Source: an uncultured Collinsella sp. (GTDB lineage: Bacteria; Actinomycetota; Coriobacteriia; Coriobacteriales; Coriobacteriaceae). From it: a stretch of 17,371 bases of DNA. Positions 1 through 8,000 of this stretch are shown piece by piece. The translations under genes and the position numbers were made by a program. Positions within the stretch are counted from its first letter, which is position 1. The number at the start of each line of letters is the position of its first letter. The notes beneath the pieces were generated by a model. The model was not told the DNA's origin and ran no database searches. It saw only the letters and a list, made by a program, of their open reading frames with translations. The stretch covers positions 1-17,371 of the forward strand of contig CAUFXK010000038.1 of the NCBI GenBank assembly GCA_959596495.1. The letters run 5' to 3'.

Positions 1-36
1 AATCCTGGGGAGCGTTTTAGTTTGAGGAGCTAACTT

Positions 37-2001
37 ATGGCAGAGAACCAGAACGCCGCAGATCAGGCATCGACGCTCAACGACGAGCGCGCCACCCGCC
101 TGGCCAAGCGCGCCGCCCTGTTCGAGGCGGGCCAGAACCCCTATCCCGAGCACTCTGAGCTTGAGGACTACGTTGCCGATATCGAGGCTAAGTACGCCGA
201 GCTTGCCGATGGCGAGGACACCGAGGACGTCGTGAAGATCGCCGGCCGCGTGGTCGCCAAGCGCGGTCAGGGCAAGATCATGTTCATCGTCGTGCGCGAT
301 GCGACTGCCGAGATTCAGCTGTTCTGCCGCATCAACGACATGGACGAGGCTGCCTGGAATACGCTCAAGTCCCTCGACCTGGGCGACATCCTGGGCGTGA
401 CCGGCGTGGTTGTGCGCACCCAGCGCGGTCAGCTTTCCGTTGCCCCTAAGAGTGCGACCCTGCTTGCCAAGGCTGTTCGTCCGCTGCCCGAGAAGTTCCA
501 CGGTCTTTCCGACAAGGAGACCCGCTATCGCCAGCGCTATGTTGACCTGATCGCCAACGACGACGTTCGCGAGACGTTCCGTAAGCGTTCGCAGATTCTC
601 TCCACCTTCCGTCGCTTTATGGAGTCCGACGGCTACATGGAGGTCGAGACCCCCATCCTGCAGACCATCCAGGGCGGCGCTACTGCCAAGCCGTTCATCA
701 CGCACTTCAACGCGCTCGATCAGGAGTGCTACCTGCGCATTGCTACCGAGCTGCACCTCAAGCGCTGCATCGTCGGCGGTTTTGAGCGCGTGTTCGAGAT
801 CGGCCGTATCTTCCGTAACGAGGGCATGGACCTTACCCACAACCCCGAGTTCACCACGATGGAGGCCTACCGTGCCTTCTCCGACCTCGAGGGCATGAAG
901 GCGCTCGCCCAGGGTGTCATTAAGGCGGCTAACAAGGCCATCGGCAACCCCGAGGTCATCGAGTACCAGGGCCAGACCATCGACCTTTCTGGTGAGTGGG
1001 CCAGCCGTCCCATGACCGACATCGTCTCCGACGTGCTCGGCAAGCAGGTCACCATCGACACGCCGGTCGAGGAGCTTGCTGCCGCCGCGCGCGAGAAGGG
1101 CCTGGAGATTAAGCCCGAGTGGACCGCCGGCAAGATTATCGCCGAGATCTACGATGAGCTGGGCGAGGACACCATCGTCAACCCCACGTTCGTGTGCGAT
1201 TACCCCATCGAGGTCAGCCCGCTTGCCAAGCGTTTTGAGGACGACCCGCGTTTGACCCACCGCTTTGAGCTGGTCATCGCCGGCCACGAGTACGCCAACG
1301 CATTCTCTGAGCTCAACGACCCGGTCGACCAGGCCGAGCGCTTTGCCGCCCAGATGGCCGAGAAGGCCGGCGGCGACGATGAGGCCATGGAGTATGACGA
1401 GGACTACGTGCGCGCCCTCGAGTACGGTATGCCTCCCGCGGGCGGCATTGGCATCGGCATCGACCGCGTGGTCATGCTGCTCACCAACCAGGCTTCCATC
1501 CGCGACGTGCTGCTGTTCCCGCACATGAAGCCCGAGAAGGGTTTCCAGTCCGGTGCCGCTGCCGCCAAGGCTGCCGAGGCCGGCAACGCCGCGAGCCCGT
1601 TCGTTGAGTCGCTTAAGCCCACGCTCGATTACTCCAAGATCGCCGTTGAGCCGCTGTTCGAGGAGTTCGTCGACTTCGATACCTTCTCCAAGAGCGATTT
1701 CCGCGCTGTGAAGGTCAAGGCATGCGAGGCCGTCAAGAAGTCCAAGAAGCTGCTGAACTTTACGCTCGACGACGGTACCGGTACCGACCGCACCATCCTC
1801 TCCGGTATTCACGCTTATTACGAGCCCGAGGACCTGGTCGGCAAGACCTTGCTCGCCATCACCAACCTGCCTCCGCGCAAGATGATGGGTATTCCCAGCT
1901 GCGGCATGCTGATCAGCGCTGTCCACGAGGAGGAGGGCGAGGAGCGCCTCAACCTGATCCAGCTCGACGCCTCCATCCCCGCCGGCGCAAAGATGTACTA
2001 A
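37..2001 (+). CDS. lysS: Lysyl-tRNA synthetase, class II, with C-terminal tRNA-binding domain
   Basis: Charges tRNA-Lys with lysine in the cytoplasm. The N-terminal OB-fold anticodon-binding domain is at about residues 65-150. The class II catalytic core follows: motif 1 region around MEVETPILQT, motif 2 RIFRNEGMD from about residue 257, and motif 3 GIGIGIDRVVML near residue 470. The catalytic part ends near residue 515, the usual size of a bacterial LysRS (about 500). Residues about 531-654 are an extra EMAP II/Trbp111-like tRNA-binding domain (FRAVKVKACEAVKKSKKLL, then NLPPRKMMGIPSCGML), the type found at the end of many MetRS proteins. The ATG at 37 has GAGGAG at 24-29. The next gene lies about 300 bases downstream after several palindromes. 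LysRS identity is very secure; the role of the tail (tighter tRNA binding) is inferred from other synthetases. Confidence 0.97.
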   Translation: MAENQNAADQASTLNDERATRLAKRAALFEAGQNPYPEHSELEDYVADIEAKYAELADGEDTEDVVKIAGRVVAKRGQGKIMFIVVRDATAEIQLFCRINDMDEAAWNTLKSLDLGDILGVTGVVVRTQRGQLSVAPKSATLLAKAVRPLPEKFHGLSDKETRYRQRYVDLIANDDVRETFRKRSQILSTFRRFMESDGYMEVETPILQTIQGGATAKPFITHFNALDQECYLRIATELHLKRCIVGGFERVFEIGRIFRNEGMDLTHNPEFTTMEAYRAFSDLEGMKALAQGVIKAANKAIGNPEVIEYQGQTIDLSGEWASRPMTDIVSDVLGKQVTIDTPVEELAAAAREKGLEIKPEWTAGKIIAEIYDELGEDTIVNPTFVCDYPIEVSPLAKRFEDDPRLTHRFELVIAGHEYANAFSELNDPVDQAERFAAQMAEKAGGDDEAMEYDEDYVRALEYGMPPAGGIGIGIDRVVMLLTNQASIRDVLLFPHMKPEKGFQSGAAAAKAAEAGNAASPFVESLKPTLDYSKIAVEPLFEEFVDFDTFSKSDFRAVKVKACEAVKKSKKLLNFTLDDGTGTDRTILSGIHAYYEPEDLVGKTLLAITNLPPRKMMGIPSCGMLISAVHEEEGEERLNLIQLDASIPAGAKMY

Positions 2002-2004
2002 CTA

Positions 2005-2031
2005 GTTACGCGGTTCTACGAACCGCGTAAC
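2005..2031. repeat. Perfect 12-bp palindrome just after lysS
   Basis: The arms GTTACGCGGTTC and GAACCGCGTAAC pair without mismatch around the 3-base loop TAC, starting four bases after the lysS stop. No T-run follows, so it is not a standard intrinsic terminator. It could be an mRNA 3'-end stabiliser, a protein-binding site or a unit of a dispersed palindromic repeat family. The structure is certain; the function is unknown. Confidence 0.75.
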
Positions 2032-2044
2032 GGCTCGACGCTGC

Positions 2045-2143
2045 GCGGGCCGCATTTGGACAATCTGACGTTCAACTTCAAGGGCGCGACCAGAAGGTCA
2101 GCGCCCTTTCGTTTCACGTCACCTTGTCTCAAATGCGGCCCGC
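2045..2143. repeat. Long inverted repeat enclosing a second hairpin
   Basis: The outer arms are at 2045-2063 (GCGGGCCGCATTTGGACAA) and 2124-2143 (TTGTCTCAAATGCGGCCCGC). They are complementary except for one inserted base. The 60-base interior holds another hairpin (2080-2108). Nested palindromes in intergenic DNA next to further palindromes suggest a REP/BIME-like or small non-autonomous element. No coding capacity is seen. Confidence 0.65.
2080..2112 (+). terminator. Probable lysS terminator hairpin
   Basis: AAGGGCGC-GACC pairs with GGTC-(A)-GCGCCCTT around the loop AGAA: 12 base pairs with one bulged A at 2100. It is followed by a T-rich but interrupted tract (TTCGTTT). It is the best terminator candidate downstream of lysS, but it sits inside a larger inverted repeat, so the hairpin may instead belong to that repeat. 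Confidence 0.45.
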
Positions 2144-2168
2144 TCGCTGACGTTGCCAATACATCGAT

Positions 2169-2199
2169 GTAGTCATTGGGGACGTTCTTAAACGACTAC
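2169..2199. repeat. GGGGAC-containing imperfect palindrome
   Basis: The ends GTAGTCATT (2169-2177) and AAACGACTAC (2190-2199) are near-complementary, and GGGGAC lies at 2178-2183 between them. The same GGGGAC core inside an imperfect palindrome recurs at 3875-3907. This size and layout resemble REP sequences mobilised by RAYT-type transposases, but no such transposase is in the window. The family assignment is inference. Confidence 0.45.
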
Positions 2200-2305
2200 C
2201 CAACGGATATTGCGCACATGGCTCGCATGACAGTCGTCTCTTTTATGTTTCCTTTAGCCGTTGCTGCCTAGGATGGGGGTTAGTCGACAGGAAGGGAGCA
2301 CCGGG

Positions 2306-3874
2306 ATGGACGACGCGAGCGAGCGTGCAATCGAAGAGGACATGCTCGATCAGTTCAACTACTTTGATGATGAGGACGAGGAATTGATCGACCGTCGCGA
2401 GCCGGCGGCGCTCGATACTTTCGACCTTATTGATGAAGAGCCCGACGAGGACGAGGTCGGATCAGCGGAGCCCCCACAGCCTTCGCGCCTTGACTCGCTG
2501 CTTTCGAGAGCCCCCATGCACCACGGCGTTCGTGCCGGCGCGCTCCATATGAAAACTGACTGGCACCAGATCGTGACGGCAGGCGATGAGCTTGCCGTCG
2601 ATGCGCCACTCACCGATAAGTCATCCATCATCTGCCGCACCGGCATGCTTATGCTGGCAAGCGGAACAGGTGCCTGGCGCGTGCGCGATACCATGAATCG
2701 TGTTGCTGCCGTACTCGGCGTCACGATTCACGTCGACCTGAGTCTTCTGTCGTTTGAGTGCACTTGCATCGAAGATGGCCACTGCTTTAACGAGGTTGTC
2801 AGCCTGCCCACAACGGGAGTCAATACCCATCGCATTTGGATGATGGAGAGTTTCCTCAAGGAAATCGAGACCTATGGTCGTCGCTTCACGGTACACGAGT
2901 ATCACGAGATGCTCAGGACCGTTGAGAGCTCAAAGCCTGATTACTCTCCCTGGCAACAGGGCCTTGCGGCAGCCTGTGCTTGCGGCGCCTTCGTCTTTTT
3001 GCTCGGCGGCGGCCCTATCGAGATGGCCTGCGCGTTCGTGGGCGCGGGTGTCGGCAACTTTGCCCGCTCCCATATTCTCAAGCAAGGCCTTGGTCAGTTC
3101 AGCGCGCTGACGACCGGCGTTGCGCTCGCTTGCGTTTCGTATCTGCTGGCATTGCTCGGCCTTGGCCAGGTCATACCGGGGGCAATGTCGCACCAAGAAG
3201 GCTATATCGGCGCCATGCTCTTTGTGATTCCCGGCTTTCCACTCATTACGGCAGGCCTCGACATCGCTAAGCTCGACATGCGAAGCGGTATCGAGCGCCT
3301 TTCATATGCCGTATCGATTATTGTGATGGCGACCCTCGTAGGTTGGATGGTTGCCGAGTGTGTTGGCCTGGCGCCGGACGACTTTGCCCCACTGGGCCTT
3401 TCGCCGCTTGCCCTTACGCTCCTGCACGTGGTGATGAGCTTCGTTGGCGTATTCGGCTTCTCGGTGATGTTCAACAGCCCGGTAAAGATGGCCGCGGCAG
3501 CTGGGTTGATCGGCGCCGTGTCCAATACCCTGCGTCTGACCCTTGTCGATGCGCCGACGATGATTCCCTTCCTGGGCCTCAGCACGGGAATGCCTCCCGA
3601 GGCAGCAGCGTTTATCGGCGCGCTGGTATCGGGGCTGCTCGCAAGCTTGGCTGAAGTCAAGCTCACCTACCCGCGCATCGCCCTCACGGTGCCTTCGATT
3701 GTCATTATGGTGCCGGGCTTGTATCTGTATCGCTCGATGTATTACATGTGCACCTTCGACACGGTCAATATGCTCGGCTGGTTTGTGCGCGCAGTGCTCA
3801 TCGTAGCGTTTCTGCCCGTTGGACTGGGTGTGGCGCGTACGCTCACCGACCCTCGCTGGCGCCACACCAGCTAA
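2306..3874 (+). CDS. Threonine/serine exporter family membrane protein (ThrE-like, DUF1212 + DUF3815)
   Basis: Likely exports small amino acids such as threonine or serine across the inner membrane, by homology to the ThrE family; the substrate here is inferred. The protein has 522 residues. Residues about 1-65 are a strongly acidic tail. The conserved cytosolic DUF1212 region includes SGTGAWRVRDTMNRV at 119-133. From about residue 214 there are some ten hydrophobic segments rich in Gly/Ala, including the second (DUF3815-like) half, so this is the one-chain form; many bacteria split the halves into two genes. The ATG at 2306 was chosen because GAAGGGA lies at 2291-2297; in-frame TTG 2261 and ATG 2273 have no comparable site. 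The gene is flanked on both sides by palindromic repeats and does not look co-transcribed with a neighbour. Confidence 0.88.
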   Translation: MDDASERAIEEDMLDQFNYFDDEDEELIDRREPAALDTFDLIDEEPDEDEVGSAEPPQPSRLDSLLSRAPMHHGVRAGALHMKTDWHQIVTAGDELAVDAPLTDKSSIICRTGMLMLASGTGAWRVRDTMNRVAAVLGVTIHVDLSLLSFECTCIEDGHCFNEVVSLPTTGVNTHRIWMMESFLKEIETYGRRFTVHEYHEMLRTVESSKPDYSPWQQGLAAACACGAFVFLLGGGPIEMACAFVGAGVGNFARSHILKQGLGQFSALTTGVALACVSYLLALLGLGQVIPGAMSHQEGYIGAMLFVIPGFPLITAGLDIAKLDMRSGIERLSYAVSIIVMATLVGWMVAECVGLAPDDFAPLGLSPLALTLLHVVMSFVGVFGFSVMFNSPVKMAAAAGLIGAVSNTLRLTLVDAPTMIPFLGLSTGMPPEAAAFIGALVSGLLASLAEVKLTYPRIALTVPSIVIMVPGLYLYRSMYYMCTFDTVNMLGWFVRAVLIVAFLPVGLGVARTLTDPRWRHTS

Positions 3875-3907
3875 TTGGTACAAGGGGGACAGGTTACTTT
3901 GCACCAA
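3875..3907. repeat. REP-like palindrome with GGGGAC core
   Basis: Begins at the base after the ThrE-like stop codon. The ends TTGGTACAA and TTGCACCAA are complementary except for one base, around a centre containing GGGGGACAGGTTAC. It shares the GGGGAC core with the palindrome at 2169-2199. It has no T-tract typical of a terminator. It is most likely a unit of a dispersed intergenic repeat; its copy number cannot be seen from one window. Confidence 0.5.
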
Positions 3908-3980
3908 ATGAGTTGCGGTGAAATAGGGACTGAATTGTTGCTTAAAGGGTCAAAACAGTCCGTATTCCACCGCAACTTAT
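3908..3980. repeat. 25-bp imperfect inverted repeat, 23-base centre
   Basis: The left arm (3908-3932) starts ATGAGTTGCGGTG and ends GGGACTG. The right arm (3956-3980) starts CAGTCCG and ends CACCGCAACTTAT. Of 25 positions 22 are Watson-Crick complementary, plus one possible G-U pair. It abuts the palindrome at 3875-3907, giving a compound element of about 105 bases. It could be a small non-autonomous mobile element or a compound REP unit. No ORF was recognised inside. Confidence 0.6.
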
Positions 3981-4090
3981 GGGGTCGGGGGTTTTGGTGC
4001 CCTGCATCTCCACAAACTCAACGCTTACGAAGCGCGCGCCGTTCGTGTTAGGGTAGTTCCACCACATAAGTAGTCGCAGACGCGCGTAAC

Positions 4091-4141
4091 ACGGGCGGGC
4101 GAGATGAAGTCCCAACAGCTCCATCTTGCCCGCCCGTTTTT
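4091..4141 (+). terminator. Strong hairpin with T-run upstream of the DUF2798 gene
   Basis: ACGGGCGGGCGAGATG (4091-4106) pairs with CATCTTGCCCGCCCGT (4122-4137): 16 base pairs with one G-U, loop of 15 bases, then a run of Ts (4137-4141). It ends 44 bases before the DUF2798 start and lies over 200 bases after the ThrE-like stop. Either it ends read-through from upstream, or it is a conditional terminator in the leader of the next gene. A weak promoter-like pair (TTACGA, 18 bases, TAGGGT, near 4030-4060) would put it in the leader. Confidence 0.7.
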
Positions 4142-4185
4142 GTTGCGTGGCGCCGCGGTACAACACAGAGAGGAATCTGCCCTTT

Positions 4186-4734
4186 ATGCCTATCAACAAA
4201 CGAGAGAGCCTGCTGTTCACCTTTATCATGTGCTTTTGCATGGTGCTCTGGATGAGCATCTACAACGTTGCCCTGCAGCACGGGGCCATCAACGGCGAGG
4301 TCGTTGCCACTGCGTGGCTCGGCTTCCCCGTTGCCTACATTTTTGCCATGTGCTGCGACTGGTTCGTCGCCAGCCCGCTCGCCAAGGGTTTCGCCTTTAA
4401 GTACTTGGTCACGCCGGGCAAGAGCTCGCCACTTGCCATGACGCTCGCCGTCAGCTCCTGCATGGTCGTTCCCATGGTCATCATCATGTCGCTGTACGGT
4501 GCCTGTGAGGGTCTGACGCACATGCCCGGCGGCATCCTTGCGAACCTGTATTCCGTGCCCGCGATCTGGATGATCAACATCCCGCATAATTTTGTGATGG
4601 CGCTGCCGTGGAACCTTTTGGTAGCCGGTCCGATTTCCCGCTTCGTCTTCCGTCGCGCCTTCCCTGTGGGGACGGTTTTCGAGGAGGAGCATGCCGAGCT
4701 CTTGGAGCAGGCTATGGCTCCTGAGTGCGAGTAG
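4186..4734 (+). CDS. DUF2798 family inner-membrane protein
   Basis: Small integral membrane protein of unknown function, 182 residues. The start MPINKRESLLFTFIMCF and the following YNVAL are typical of DUF2798 proteins. Four hydrophobic segments can be seen (about residues 8-28, 43-64, 83-108 and 128-150), consistent with two tandem copies of the two-helix domain. The C-terminus is short, acidic and probably cytoplasmic. The ATG at 4186 is preceded by GAGAGGA at 4168-4174; an upstream in-frame ATG at 4126 is inside the terminator hairpin and would give a Cys/Arg-rich head unlike the family. Expression may depend on read-through of the hairpin at 4091-4141. No partner gene reveals a function. 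Confidence 0.87.
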   Translation: MPINKRESLLFTFIMCFCMVLWMSIYNVALQHGAINGEVVATAWLGFPVAYIFAMCCDWFVASPLAKGFAFKYLVTPGKSSPLAMTLAVSSCMVVPMVIIMSLYGACEGLTHMPGGILANLYSVPAIWMINIPHNFVMALPWNLLVAGPISRFVFRRAFPVGTVFEEEHAELLEQAMAPECE

Positions 4735-4900
4735 CTCGCTTAGGGATCTGCTGAGTGCGGGCGACTTGCTTGGTTGGAGCCCTAAGCGTGGATAGCTCTC
4801 TCGGCGACATCGCGGGCGTGAGCGGTGCGCATGACCGGAGGGCCCGTGCTGCTCCGTTGCCCGACGTGCTAGCGCGCAGAACAATCTGTTGGTGCATTCG
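4735..4900. other. Non-coding stretch with a 9-bp inverted repeat
   Basis: No convincing gene is present. CGCTTAGGG (4737-4745) is exactly complementary to CCCTAAGCG (4780-4788) across a 34-base loop, starting just after the DUF2798 stop. The rest is GC-rich and leads into the terminator at 4901-4933. It could be a structured 3' untranslated region or a small RNA ending at that terminator. No known riboswitch motif was recognised. Confidence 0.35.
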
Positions 4901-4933
4901 GCGGCTGCTGAAGCGTTTCGGCAGCCGCTTTTT
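4901..4933 (+). terminator. Intrinsic terminator between DUF2798 gene and activase
   Basis: GCGGCTGCTGAA (4901-4912) pairs with TTCGGCAGCCGC (4917-4928), 12 base pairs with one T-G, loop GCGT, followed by TTTTT. This is a textbook intrinsic terminator. It isolates the upstream transcript from the activase-TetR unit, so that unit needs its own promoter. Confidence 0.85.
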
Positions 4934-4945
4934 ATACGGAGTTTA

Positions 4946-4966
4946 AATACAACAGTCTGTTGTATT
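4946..4966. promoter_or_regulatory. Near-perfect palindromic operator, probable TetR-family site
   Basis: The arms AATACAACAG and CTGTTGTATT are exact reverse complements around a single T. It lies 13 bases after a terminator T-run and 49 bases before the activase ATG, directly upstream of a candidate -10 (TATATC at 4978-4983), so it covers or abuts the -35 position. The TetR-family gene at 9439-10128 overlaps the end of the same transcription unit. A site of this size and position suggests repression of the unit by its own regulator; the pairing with this TetR is inferred. Confidence 0.75.
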
Positions 4967-4977
4967 ACGTAGAGTGG

Positions 4978-4983
4978 TATATC
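4978..4983 (+). promoter_or_regulatory. Candidate -10 box of the activase-TetR unit
   Basis: TATATC starts 12 bases after the operator. No good -35 is present at 16-18 bases upstream (TCTGTT or GTCTGT at best), and that position is occupied by the palindrome. The start of transcription would be near 4990, leaving a leader of about 25 bases with GGAG at 5008-5011 before the ATG at 5016. Confidence 0.35.
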
Positions 4984-5015
4984 TCTAGCGGGAAAAATGC
5001 GAGAGACGGAGCATT

Positions 5016-8000
5016 ATGGCGTTGCTAGTAGGACTGGACGTAGGGTCGACGACGACCAAAGTTTACGCGATGCACGAGGATATGACCGAGGCGTGGTGGG
5101 GATATCGCCGCCACGGGGCGTGTCAGACAGCGAGCGTGCGCGCCATGCTCGGCGAGCTCGCCGAGCGCTTTCCCCATGAGTCGCTGCGCGTTGCGGTGAC
5201 CGGCTCGGGTGCGCGCGATATCGCGACCGCGCTGGGCGCCTCGTACGTTCAGGAGGTGGTCGCCAACGCGCTCGCGATCAGCAGGTTCTATCCGCAGACG
5301 CGCTGCGCCATCGAGCTGGGCGGCCAAGACGCCAAGATGATCTTCTTCCGCACCAACGATAAGGGAGACATCGAGGTTGCCGACATGCGCATGAACGGCT
5401 CGTGCGCAGGCGGTACCGGTGCATTTATCGACGAGATGGCAAAGCTCATGGGGGTCGGCACCGAATCGGGCGAGTTCGAGCAGCTCGCAAGCCGGGGAAC
5501 GACCGTCCACGAGGTCTCGGGCCGCTGCGGCGTGTACGCAAAGACCGATATCCAGCCGCTGCTCAACGAGGGCATTCCTGCCACCGACCTGGCGCTTTCG
5601 GCGCTTCACGCGGTCGCCCGCCAAACGATCGGCGGTCTGGCCCAGGGTATCGACATCGAGCCGCCGGTAATCTTCGAGGGCGGTACGCTCGCCTACAACC
5701 CCACACTGGTCCGCGTGTTCCGGGAGCAACTGAATCTATCGGACGATCAGGTTATCGTCCCGCGCGATCCGCAGATCATGGTCGCGCGCGGTGCCGCCCT
5801 GTCGCTGACCGACATGTTCGCATCGTCCCAACCGATCGACCTTCCCGACGCTTTTGTCCGGCTGGATAAGCTCGAGACGGTCGCGCCCGCAAGCGGGGAG
5901 GGACGTCTTGCCCAGCCCTTTTTTGCCACACCTGCCGAGCAGGCGGATTTTACGGCACGCCATGGCAAAGAGACGCCGGCAAAGGGTCCGGATGCGTATG
6001 CGCCCGGAGAGACGGTGCGTGTGGCGCTCGGTATCGATTCGGGGAGCACGACGACCAAGTTCGCCCTGGTCGATGAGGCGGGTGAGCTTGTCGATTCGTT
6101 CTACGCGTCTAATAACGGCAGACCGCTCGACGTCGCCCAACAGGGTCTTGTCAGCTTGAAGAACCGCTGGGAGACAGCGGGAGTCACGCTTGCGATCGAT
6201 GCCGTGGGCACCACGGGATACGGCGAGGAGCTTTTCGCGCGCGCGTTCCACGCCGACTACCATACGGTCGAGACGGTCGCGCACGCCCGCGCCGCGTGCG
6301 CATGCGTTCCCGATGCGACCTTCGTGCTCGACATCGGCGGACAGGATATGAAGGCCATCTGGCTCAACCACGGCGTGCTGACCGATATCGTCGTCAACGA
6401 GGCGTGCTCTGCGGGCTGCGGCTCGTTCCTCGAGGGTTTTGCCAAAAACCTCGGAATAGCCGTTGAGGATATCGCGACCGAGGCATTTTCGTCCAAAGCC
6501 CCCGCCGTTCTCGGCAGCCGCTGCACGGTGTTCATGAACAGCAGCGTCGTTTCCGAGCAGCGGCGCGGTAAGGGTCCGGGCGACATCATGGCCGGTCTCT
6601 GCCGTTCGATTATCGAGAACGTGTTCACCAAGGTCATTCGCGTTTCAAATCTCAACCGTCTGGGCGACAAAGTCGTCGTCCAGGGTGGCACGTTCCGAAA
6701 CGACGCGGTGCTGCGCGCATTCGAGCAGTATCTGGGCAAACCCGTCACGCGTGCGCCCCACCCGGGGCTGATGGGCGCTATCGGTATCGCCCTGCTCGCG
6801 CGCGAGGAATGCCGCAAGGGCGACGCCGGCACGTCGTTTATCGGGCTCGATGCCGTGGAGCGCTTCGAGCATCGCGAGTTCGGCGGCGTTACCTGCCGTC
6901 GGTGCAACAACCGCTGCCAGCGCGCGGTCGTGGCATTTGGCGACGGCTCGCTTTACGTCACGGGCAATCGCTGCCCGCGCGGCGGCGCCATCTCATGGGA
7001 TGAGCTCGTGCGCGAGGTTCCCGCGGCGGAGGAGCTGCGTCCGCAGGGTGCTTGCGAGGCACAGGCACCCGGCACGGGGCGCGACCGGACCGCGGCTGCC
7101 CCCAATCTCTTTGTCGACCGCGAGAAGCTGCTGTTCGAGTCGTACCCCACGGTTCCCGTCTGCGGGGGGCGCGATGTCACGATCGGCATTCCCCGTGTGC
7201 TCGAGTTCTGGGACACCATGCCGTTCTGGTCGACGTTCTTCAGCACGCTCGGCTTTAAGGTGCGCGTCTCGGGACGCAGCACCAAGGCGATGTACGAGCG
7301 CGGTCTGGCGCACGTCACATCCGACACCGTGTGCTTCCCGGCCAAGCTCGTCCACGGGCACATCCGCAATCTCGTCGACGCCGGCGTCGACCGCATCTTC
7401 ATGCCCATCATCACGACGGTGCCCACCGAAAACACCGCCTCTACCAGCGAGTGGATGTGCGCCGTCGTAAAGGGATACCCCTACGTGATGCGCAATTCCG
7501 ATAACCCGGAGGAGCGTTTCGGCGTTCCGTTCGATACGCCGCTGTTCCACTGGTACGACGAGGGCGACCGAAACCGCCAGCTCAAGGCGTGGTGCAAGGA
7601 GACCTTCGATATCGATGCCGACCTGGTTGCCAAGGCGACCGAGCAGGCGGACCGCGCGCAGGAGACGTTTGAGAACCAGCTGCAGCTGCGCGGCAGGCAG
7701 GTGCTCGAGAACGTGCGCGAGGACGGCGGCTACGCGGTGGTGATCGCTTCGCGCCCGTACCACAACGACCCGCTGGTCAACCACGGGCTGCCCAAGCTCT
7801 TCTCTGAGCGCGGCATCCCCGTGCTGACGCCCGATGCGGTGCCGGGGGTCTGCAACGTCGATCTTTCCAACAGCCGCATCGACATCGTGAACAACTACCA
7901 TGCGCGCATGCTGTCGTGCGCGGTCATCGTCGCATCGACGCCCGAGCTCGAGCTCGTGCAGATGGGCAGCTTCGGCTGCGGCCACGATGCGTATCTCACC

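Noticed and set aside
4048..4884. 278-codon minus-strand frame across the DUF2798 gene and its flanks
   Set aside because: It is a His/Arg-rich translation without family resemblance and runs through the terminator hairpin at 4091-4141.
4755..4946. 63-codon + strand frame before the activase
   Set aside because: It runs through the intrinsic terminator at 4901-4933 and into the operator, has no ribosome site and has no recognisable family.
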